A stretch of 21,233 bases of DNA, taken from contig CAZXVU010000028.1 of assembly GCA_964644465.1 (NCBI GenBank), forward strand, positions 1 through 21,233, given 5' to 3'. Shown here piece by piece: positions 7,762-13,693 of this stretch (position 1 is the first letter of the stretch; every line of letters begins with the position of its first letter). Below the pieces are notes generated by a model, which saw nothing but the letters and a program-made list of their open reading frames with translations, was not told the DNA's origin and did not search any database. The position numbers were made by a program, and so were the translations under genes. This stretch comes from CAZXVU01 sp964644465 (GTDB lineage: Bacteria; Chlamydiota; Chlamydiia; Chlamydiales; SM23-39).

Positions 7762-8889
7762 CTATGATTTTTGAGCGGTTTTTTTTTCTAGTACAAGCCA
7801 CCAGAGCGTTGCACGCCTATTTTGCTTTTGATGCTCGCTTCCATAATTAGGGTTCCAGGCATCTTCTCCAAAATGCCACCACATCCAGCCATCAACTGCA
7901 ATGTCAACCCATTTATGGATATGATGAGGATCAAGGATAAAAAGGATAGGCAAATGAAGAATTCTTTTCAAATTCCACCTAATTTTAGGTGCGCCAAAAT
8001 GATCTCGGTCTAACACAGAAGTCAATCGATAATCTTCTGTTTTGTCATAACGCGATAGCTCTTTAAAATGGGTGCTGCAATTCTTGGTCAGCCCATCATC
8101 TCCATATGGATAACAGCCGGAATGGTATTTATCTAAAAGATAAGCGACAAAGCCTTCCTTAAAAGAATCAAGCTTTTTTGATTTTTGATGTAGGCATGAG
8201 ATGAAGACGCGTTTGGGCGACGCGTTGTTTTTTAAGAGTTTGGAAGACATGTCAAACATCTCTGAGTAAATCTGATCTTGCACTGCAAAATTCATTCTAT
8301 GCTTAGCAGGAACATAGTGCTCGACTGTGTCCATAAACGTTACAGCATCAAATTTCCCGTAGAGTTTCTCTTGAAGCGCTGGATTCTTGGGAATCTCTTT
8401 CCAGTTCGCTACAATGATATCCAGACCATTTTTCTTGTGAGCAATAGCAGCTTGTTCAGGAGTGATGTTGACTCCAACTACATGGATCCCTTTCGATCTC
8501 GCATAATTCAACCAATCGCCAAATCCACAACCAATATCTATGAGAGAATCCCCTGCTGATAGTTTAAGTTCTTTGAGCATGAAGTCCCATTTGTCAGTTT
8601 GAGATTTCATATATGATTTTGTAAGATCTCCATCATATAAATTAAATCCCAGATCTCTCCCTTCCCCAATTTGGCCGGATACAAATATGGATCCAAATTG
8701 ATATCCTCTTTGGATCCGGATTTCAGGATCGAAAATAGAACGCCCAAACATATAATAACCAACATCATCAGCGAGTAGAGCAACGGGCCATATAAGAAAG
8801 AAGAATGGGGAAATTGAAAGGCCCAAAAAAACACTCAAACTAAGCAAGGCGATATTCGCAAGGCTGTTTCTCTCGAGAAAAAGTTTCAT
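7762..8889 (-). CDS. Membrane-anchored cyclopropane-synthase-like methyltransferase (375 aa)
   Basis: SAM methyltransferase with an N-terminal hydrophobic stretch (about residues 12-39, one long or two short membrane segments) and a cytosolic catalytic domain. Motif I is LIDIGCGFGDW (116-126), followed by GVNITPEQAAIA (139-150), a clear match to the GxxLSxEQ signature of cyclopropane-fatty-acyl-phospholipid synthases. The VEHYVPAKH segment is shared with the partner enzyme. I place the start at 8889 because AGGGAGG (8896-8902) lies six bases before this ATG. An in-frame ATG at 8949 would add 20 residues, overlap the desaturase and have no good ribosome binding site. A membrane anchor suits an enzyme acting on phospholipid acyl chains. 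The exact reaction (cyclopropanation, methylation or other) is not shown by the sequence. Confidence 0.85.
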   Translation of the reverse strand: MKLFLERNSLANIALLSLSVFLGLSISPFFFLIWPVALLADDVGYYMFGRSIFDPEIRIQRGYQFGSIFVSGQIGEGRDLGFNLYDGDLTKSYMKSQTDKWDFMLKELKLSAGDSLIDIGCGFGDWLNYARSKGIHVVGVNITPEQAAIAHKKNGLDIIVANWKEIPKNPALQEKLYGKFDAVTFMDTVEHYVPAKHRMNFAVQDQIYSEMFDMSSKLLKNNASPKRVFISCLHQKSKKLDSFKEGFVAYLLDKYHSGCYPYGDDGLTKNCSTHFKELSRYDKTEDYRLTSVLDRDHFGAPKIRWNLKRILHLPILFILDPHHIHKWVDIAVDGWMWWHFGEDAWNPNYGSEHQKQNRRATLWWLVLEKKTAQKS

Positions 8890-8935
8890 CGCATTCCTCC
8901 CTAAGGATCTGCATTTTTTTAGGAGTTCATTTTTT

Positions 8936-9949
8936 TCAGTCTTTCTCATCCCTATAATAGACTATATCTCCTTCATCGGGGACATAACGGCACTTTTTAT
9001 AGCAATTCCATAAGGCCTTAAAGGGAGAGATTTTTGATTTCCGATATTGTTTTCCAAGGATCGGAATGATCGCATTGGTTGCTTCTTTTAAATGGTAATG
9101 TGGAACATTCATAAATAGATGGTGGACGACGTGAATTCCAATATTGTGCTGAAGGTGTCCAATAAATCGATAATCATAATCGATGGTTGAAAGAGCGCCC
9201 ATCAAATAGTTCCAAGCTTGATTGCGGTACCAGGGGATTTCCGGATGGGAATGATGCAAAAAAGTGATCATGGAAAAGTAGACCATAAACAAAATATAAG
9301 GAACGAGATACAATTTTGCAACCAGACCCCAGCCGAACAAGAAACCACTAGAAATTAGAATGCCCAATGCGAGTGCGCAACAGATGACGCTACGGACGAT
9401 GAGAGGGCGATCTTCTTGTTCAAAAATAGGGCTGTCAGGATGATAATGGGATCCTTGTTTTTCTGCTCTTGTGCTTCGAAAAATCAAATAAGGAATCATG
9501 TCGAAAAGAAAAAGATGAAAACGGGCGATTTTTACGAAAGTTGAGAGGTTTTGGAACTCTGTTTTTGTTAATGGATGCCAAGCCTCTTCATGATCGATAT
9601 GTCCTGCATTTAGATGATGATTCCGATGAGTGATTCTCCAACTGTGATAGGGAATCAGAAGAAAGGAGTGGCATAAATATCCGAAAAAATGGTTCACCCA
9701 TGGGGTTTTTGCAATATTTCCATGTCCACCTTCATGTCCAATCACAAAGATTGACGCAAACATGGTCCCTTGGAAGAACCAATAAATCGGCCAAAAGAAC
9801 CATGAATTGAGATAGAGAGCCATTGCAGCTAAACTGACGATGATTCCAATGTCGAGTGCAAAGTAAGATAGAGAACGCCAAAATGAGGGTCTGAAACAAT
9901 GCTCTGGAATCGCTTTGCGAAGATCGAAGAGAGTAAAATTCTGATCCAT
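8936..9949 (-). CDS. Plant/cyanobacterial-type omega-3/delta-12 fatty acid desaturase
   Basis: 337-residue membrane-bound di-iron desaturase that inserts double bases into acyl chains, probably of membrane lipids. The three histidine boxes are HEGGHG (72-77), HRNHH (108-112) and HVVHHLF (273-279). Hydrophobic segments surround them (about 28-70, 85-102, 187-231). Beyond the boxes, the opening 'LRKAIPEHCF', 'YLNSWFFWPIYWFFQGTMF', 'GSHYHPDS' and the end 'DEGDIVYY' follow, from memory, the FAD7/FAD8/FAD3 and cyanobacterial DesB omega-3 desaturases more than delta-9 enzymes. Box 1 has HEGGH where plants have HDCGH. It is the first gene of an operon with two cyclopropane-synthase-like methyltransferases. 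The ribosome binding site is weak. Regioselectivity cannot be read from sequence, so delta-12 is the main alternative. Confidence 0.9.
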   Translation of the reverse strand: MDQNFTLFDLRKAIPEHCFRPSFWRSLSYFALDIGIIVSLAAMALYLNSWFFWPIYWFFQGTMFASIFVIGHEGGHGNIAKTPWVNHFFGYLCHSFLLIPYHSWRITHRNHHLNAGHIDHEEAWHPLTKTEFQNLSTFVKIARFHLFLFDMIPYLIFRSTRAEKQGSHYHPDSPIFEQEDRPLIVRSVICCALALGILISSGFLFGWGLVAKLYLVPYILFMVYFSMITFLHHSHPEIPWYRNQAWNYLMGALSTIDYDYRFIGHLQHNIGIHVVHHLFMNVPHYHLKEATNAIIPILGKQYRKSKISPFKALWNCYKKCRYVPDEGDIVYYRDEKD

Positions 9950-9975
9950 TTATTTGACTGATTCTTTTCAGATTT

Positions 9976-10004
9976 TAGATATGCGATAGGGGAATGTTTG
10001 TCAA
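9976..10004 (-). promoter_or_regulatory. Putative promoter of the desaturase operon
   Basis: On the minus strand a perfect TTGACA (9999-10004) is followed after 17 bases by TATCTA (9976-9981), ending about 26 bases before the ATG at 9949. The -35 and spacing are ideal; the -10 is weak. It would separate lipid-operon transcription from the purine operon upstream. Confidence 0.45.
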
Positions 10005-10035
10005 ATATTGGTTTTTTCCGGAAACGAGAAGCGCT

Positions 10036-11502
10036 TCAATATTTTGATGGGCGGGCTGATTCAGAAACATTTTCCACAGAAAGTCTCTGCAAAAATTCTT
10101 CCACTTGCTCGGAGGCGCGCCCAATGAAATGCATGACGTTGATCGTTTCATAAAGCTGCTCTTGCGACAGAGGGATTGAAGGATCCTTTTCAATGAGCTC
10201 TAGCAAATTGTTCTCTTTCCCTTCTTGTTTTACGGCATTGCCTGCGATCTGGGCAAGCTGTCTCAATCTCTCATGCACCTCTTGACGGTCGGCCCCTAGT
10301 TTGACGGATGCCATCAGAATGTTTTCCGAGGCCATAAAAGGGAGTTCCCGCGCGAGGTTTTTTTCGATGACTTTGGGATAGACGACGCAATGTTTGGCGA
10401 TCTTGGCTAAATCGTCGAGGATCGAATCGATTGCAAGAAAAGCCTCTGGAATGGCTGTGCGGCGATTCGCCGAATCGTCGAGGGTCCTCTCGAGCCATTG
10501 TGTGGCCGCATTGTATTCAAGAGTCTCGTTCAGGGAAAGAACCTGCCTAGCAAGAGAACAAATCCTCTCGCACATCATCGGATTCCGTTTATACGGCATC
10601 GCTGTTGACCCGACCTGTTTTTCGCTAAAAGGCTCCTCGATTTCTTTATCATGGGCAAGGAGTCTGAGATCTGTACACATTTTATGAGCCGAGACAGCAA
10701 TGCCGGAAAGCGCTGCTAAAACCTGCATGTCTTGCTTGCGGCTGTAAGTTTGCCCCGAAATGGGAAACACTTGCGCAAAGTTCAGCTTTCCTACGAATCT
10801 TTTTTCCAGCTCTTTGACCTTTCGATGGTCTCCTTCGAAAAGCTCAAGAAACGAAGCTTGCGTGCCCGTAGCGCCTTTGGCTCCTAAGCAGCGCAGTTGG
10901 CTCTGGCGGTAGCGCAGTTCTTGGATATCAAGCCAAAAGTCTTGCAGCCACAGGGCAAATCTTTTTCCTACAGTTGTGGGCTGTGCAGCTTGAAAGTGCG
11001 TATAGCTCAAACAAGGAAGGTTTTTGTACCGTTCTGCTTGCGCTGATAAATTTTCGATGAGGGTTTGGAGTTTTTCCTCCACGATTTCCAAAGCGGTGCG
11101 AATGATCATTGCATCGGCGTTGTCCGTTACGAGACAGGAAGTGGCTCCTAAATGAATGATCGGTTTTGCCAATGGACAAACAGCTCCATAGGCTTTTACG
11201 TGGGCCATCACATCGTGGCTGGTCTCCTTCTCGATCTTGTCGGCAAGGGCGAAATCGATATCTTCGATGTGCGCTCTCATTTCCGCAATTTGCAACGAAT
11301 CGATGGGAAGTCCTAATTCTTGCTCTGCTTCTGCTAAGGCTACCCAGATCTCGCGCCAGGTTGCGTGCTTAGACTGTCGCGAAAAAAGAGACCTCATCTC
11401 TTCGCTCCCATAACGGTTGGAGAAGGGAGAGGAATAGGAAGTCTCGGAACTCGCCTCCAAAGAGGCGAGCGCAACTATAAAAATGAATAGGCTTTTATTC
11501 AT
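10036..11502 (-). CDS. purB: Adenylosuccinate lyase, eukaryote-like, with signal-peptide-like N-terminus
   Basis: 488-residue fumarase-superfamily enzyme that splits SAICAR to AICAR plus fumarate, and adenylosuccinate to AMP plus fumarate. From memory it follows animal ADSL almost throughout: SNRYGSEEMRSLFS, TWREIWVALAEAEQ, DVMAHV, IHLGATSC, THFQAAQPTTVGKR, GTQASFLELFEGD, GSTAMPYKRNPM (the mobile signature loop with the catalytic Ser) and ERTLDDSANRR. The odd part is residues 1-18, MNKSLFIFIVALASLEAS: Lys3, a hydrophobic core and small residues, placed just before the conserved domain. This looks like a Sec signal peptide, although the cleavage site is not ideal. ATG 11502 lies in the last codons of the PurC-PurE gene (8-base overlap), so the two are coupled. 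No downstream in-frame Met would keep the N-terminal conserved block. Confidence 0.95.
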   Translation of the reverse strand: MNKSLFIFIVALASLEASSETSYSSPFSNRYGSEEMRSLFSRQSKHATWREIWVALAEAEQELGLPIDSLQIAEMRAHIEDIDFALADKIEKETSHDVMAHVKAYGAVCPLAKPIIHLGATSCLVTDNADAMIIRTALEIVEEKLQTLIENLSAQAERYKNLPCLSYTHFQAAQPTTVGKRFALWLQDFWLDIQELRYRQSQLRCLGAKGATGTQASFLELFEGDHRKVKELEKRFVGKLNFAQVFPISGQTYSRKQDMQVLAALSGIAVSAHKMCTDLRLLAHDKEIEEPFSEKQVGSTAMPYKRNPMMCERICSLARQVLSLNETLEYNAATQWLERTLDDSANRRTAIPEAFLAIDSILDDLAKIAKHCVVYPKVIEKNLARELPFMASENILMASVKLGADRQEVHERLRQLAQIAGNAVKQEGKENNLLELIEKDPSIPLSQEQLYETINVMHFIGRASEQVEEFLQRLSVENVSESARPSKY

Positions 11503-12820
11503 CTAAACCAAATATGTTTACAAGCCGTTCTTCTTGCTTAAGGCGGAGTTGCATATAGAGCAGGGGATTCCTGAGCGCCAAAATTTGCAAAGCGGCCAGG
11601 ACAGCATTTTGCGGTTCTAACGCAGTCAGCACCGGAGTCAGAGAGGGAGCTCTCAGAGAGGACCAAACATCCTCAGGAAACTTATCCCATCCGGCTGGTG
11701 TTGTGATCACGGGGATTGTAGCATTCGCTGCAAGAGAGGGGCCTGCTCCATTGCTTCTGCCGATATAGGCAATCAAGACAGAATCAGGAATCTCTTTGAT
11801 CTTTTCGTGCAGCGCAAGATAACTTCCAACGGGATTTTTATGGACCGATGAGGTTACTTGCACAGACTTCAGGTTTGCATTCGCAAAAGGTTCGAATGGT
11901 TTCATAAAAGGGCTCAAATCATCAAAATCAGATCCACGCCAAAAGATCAGCTGCTGATAGGGAAGTTTGAAATGACCCGTCACTTTACTGACATGTTTGT
12001 ATAACGCTTCCACTTTGTCGAGGGCTCCGCCATCGCGGTATATTTGCTTGTCGATATATTGCTGATTTTGAACCACGCGCCAGGAGTCGTTGTCGATCAC
12101 ATCGGCAAGGACGAGATTGCCCGATGAATTGATGCCGAACTCCACTTTAAAATCGACGAGCCGAGCATTTTCCAATTGCCACGCTTTTTCTAAAACAAGA
12201 AAGGTCTGTCTAGCGATCAAAGCGATCTGCTCAAAGAGGGCAGGTTGGCCTTTCAGAGGAAAATCAGACAAGACCATGAAAGGTTTCTGGCTTTGAAGGG
12301 GAACGTCTGGCAAGTATAATTCTGCGCCAAGATCGGTAAATTGGATGATGGGATCATCTGCGGGAATCGGTGTGCCCATCCAATCATGATTGCTGGTCTT
12401 TAGGAAAAACTCGACGACAAGCTTGGGGAAAACTGTCCCTTTCTCTAGATAGGGATGGCGCTTGAGATAAGAACCGTGCGCTTCTCTCCGAACGACAACT
12501 TCATAGAGTACCATCTGGCACAATTCGCCCAGAAAACTATGGGAATCGAGCTGTTTTCGGAAAGCAACCGGTATGCCGCAATCGGACAGGAGGCGGAAAA
12601 CATTACAGGTCGTTTGATTGGCAAGCGCCCCTTTTCCTTGAATGACATCATGCTTCAGACTATTGAACGCAGTGATATCATCTTTAGACTCGAAAATGGC
12701 CAAGGTCGGATCTTCCGGATAGGGCCGTACGATTTTTGTCTTTCCTTCTGCTATTATGTCTCCAAAAGTAGGAACAATGGCAGCGAGTAATAGGGGTATT
12801 AAAGCGAGTTTCATTTTCAT
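11495..12820 (-). CDS. PurC-PurE fusion (PAICS-like) with signal-peptide-like N-terminus
   Basis: 441-residue fusion in the order of animal PAICS. Residues 24-250: SAICAR synthetase, with EGKTK, KDDITAFN, RREAHGSYLKRHP and LADVIDNDSWR. Residues about 275-420: AIR carboxylase (class II PurE), with RGSDFDD for the GSxSD loop, SSVHKNP for SAHK and the well kept GRSNGAGP...PVI. It would convert AIR to CAIR and then, with ATP and aspartate, to SAICAR, the substrate of the next gene product. The protein starts with two Lys and the hydrophobic LALIPLLLAAIVPTFG, and a plausible signal-peptidase site after FG would release a product beginning DIIAEGKTK, exactly at the catalytic domain. Animal PAICS has an ordinary hydrophilic start. 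AGGA lies about five bases before ATG 12820, which also overlaps the previous stop (TAATG). Some PurE loops are diverged, so carboxylase activity is less certain than the PurC activity. Confidence 0.93.
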   Translation of the reverse strand: MKMKLALIPLLLAAIVPTFGDIIAEGKTKIVRPYPEDPTLAIFESKDDITAFNSLKHDVIQGKGALANQTTCNVFRLLSDCGIPVAFRKQLDSHSFLGELCQMVLYEVVVRREAHGSYLKRHPYLEKGTVFPKLVVEFFLKTSNHDWMGTPIPADDPIIQFTDLGAELYLPDVPLQSQKPFMVLSDFPLKGQPALFEQIALIARQTFLVLEKAWQLENARLVDFKVEFGINSSGNLVLADVIDNDSWRVVQNQQYIDKQIYRDGGALDKVEALYKHVSKVTGHFKLPYQQLIFWRGSDFDDLSPFMKPFEPFANANLKSVQVTSSVHKNPVGSYLALHEKIKEIPDSVLIAYIGRSNGAGPSLAANATIPVITTPAGWDKFPEDVWSSLRAPSLTPVLTALEPQNAVLAALQILALRNPLLYMQLRLKQEERLVNIFGLDE

Positions 12821-13035
12821 TATCTTCCTGCTCCGTGATAGAGGATTTCATGCATTCGTTGATCATACGATAGAAGGCCGTTGGCTGGAAATTGGTCGCA
12901 GTTCATTGCAGCGCATTCAGCTGGTTTTTCTGCTTCCACGGCTTCTTGGTCCTTTGAAGGCTCAGTAGGACCTCTAGGTGAAACGGTGCTGACCATTGGA
13001 TCTCTTGGTGTGCCGTTGCCGGTTACTCCCATCAT
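12820..13035 (-). CDS. Small hypothetical protein leading the purine operon
   Basis: 71-residue protein with no recognised family. It is hydrophilic, rich in Pro, Glu and Ala, with two Cys (ECAAMNC), and has no signal peptide or membrane segment. Evidence that it is a real gene: AGGAG lies six bases before ATG 13035, and its TAA stop overlaps the PurC-PurE start as TAATG, the coupling style used repeatedly in this genome. An upstream ATG at 13095 is open but has no ribosome binding site and would lie close to the upstream terminator. As first gene of the operon it could be a partner or chaperone of the purine enzymes, or only a leader whose translation opens the downstream start. No function can be read from the sequence. 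Confidence 0.65.
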   Translation of the reverse strand: MMGVTGNGTPRDPMVSTVSPRGPTEPSKDQEAVEAEKPAECAAMNCDQFPANGLLSYDQRMHEILYHGAGR

Positions 13036-13065
13036 AACGAACTCCTGGTGTGTAAAGAGCGCAGA

Positions 13066-13095
13066 AAGATATGAAAAGAAAGAAATTTTAAGCAA
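13066..13095 (-). promoter_or_regulatory. Possible promoter of the purine operon
   Basis: On the minus strand TTGCTT (13090-13095), an 18-base spacer and TATCTT (13066-13071) lie about 30 bases before the ATG at 13035 and just after the terminator of the preceding gene. Both hexamers are imperfect. The position between terminator and gene is the best argument. Confidence 0.35.
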
Positions 13096-13102
13096 GAAAA
13101 TA

Positions 13103-13122
13103 AGCGCTCCGAGAGGAGCGCT
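13103..13122 (-). terminator. Intrinsic terminator of the small secreted protein gene
   Basis: A perfect 8-bp stem AGCGCTCC / GGAGCGCT with a four-base loop, followed on the minus strand by TATTTTCTT. It lies 16 bases after the stop of the gene at 13138-13536 and separates it from the purine operon. Confidence 0.85.
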
Positions 13123-13137
13123 GTAGAAAAGTGTACT

Positions 13138-13536
13138 TTAGGAAGTTTTTCGGATATAGCCGTCAGCTAAACCGGGAGCAGAACCCCACCACGGATCGCC
13201 AGAGAAAAATACGGTATCTCCATGACGGAAGACGCGATAGCCGCCATCTTGTTTTTCAAGGACCATCTGATAGCCTGTTGTATGGAAAAAGAAAGTGATT
13301 TCCGGATTGCTTTCCGCAATTTTATACGCTTCTTCCATCGTGATTCCCTTGGCGACGCCAATCACTCGGCTCCAATCTGCTTCTTTGTATTGAGCTACAT
13401 TGGGAATTTTCTGAAATCCATGGATCTCCGAAGTGGAAATTTCAGGAAGTTCAGATGTAATGTCATTGATCAGTTCTGCGGCAGAAAGTGCGCTTGTGGC
13501 AATGACCGTTGTCAATAAGAGTGTGAGTTTTTTCAT
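13138..13536 (-). CDS. Small secreted protein of unknown function
   Basis: 132-residue protein beginning with a textbook Sec signal peptide: MKK, hydrophobic LTLLLTTVIATSALSA and a cleavage site after ALSA before AEL. The mature part (about 110 residues) has no Cys and no membrane segment. It contains an aromatic stretch, ITFFFHTTGYQMVLEK, and a C-terminal GDPWWGSAPG. No family recognised. The start is set by AAAGGAG about six bases before ATG 13536; an ATG 33 bases upstream (13569) would hide the signal peptide behind an unlikely basic extension. It is transcribed alone, closed by the terminator at 13103-13122, and is divergent from the large protease gene. Periplasmic, or secreted onward by a type II system, are both possible. 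Confidence 0.8.
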   Translation of the reverse strand: MKKLTLLLTTVIATSALSAAELINDITSELPEISTSEIHGFQKIPNVAQYKEADWSRVIGVAKGITMEEAYKIAESNPEITFFFHTTGYQMVLEKQDGGYRVFRHGDTVFFSGDPWWGSAPGLADGYIRKTS

Positions 13537-13693
13537 AAGGACTCCTTTGCGAAAAAATCGCGGCATCAAGATAAAAAATAGGTAGATTTCGAAACAATGG
13601 AACCATTATTTTAATCTTGATCGTTCAATATATTAAAATATTTACTATATATAGCTTGTTTTTGAGTTATAATAATCATTTAAATTTGATATA

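Noticed and set aside
10028..10037. Palindrome GAAGCGCTTC at the purB stop as terminator
   Set aside because: No loop and no T-run directly after it; too weak to call.
12455..12790. 111-codon plus-strand frame opposite PurC
   Set aside because: Lies entirely inside the conserved SAICAR synthetase region; no independent support.
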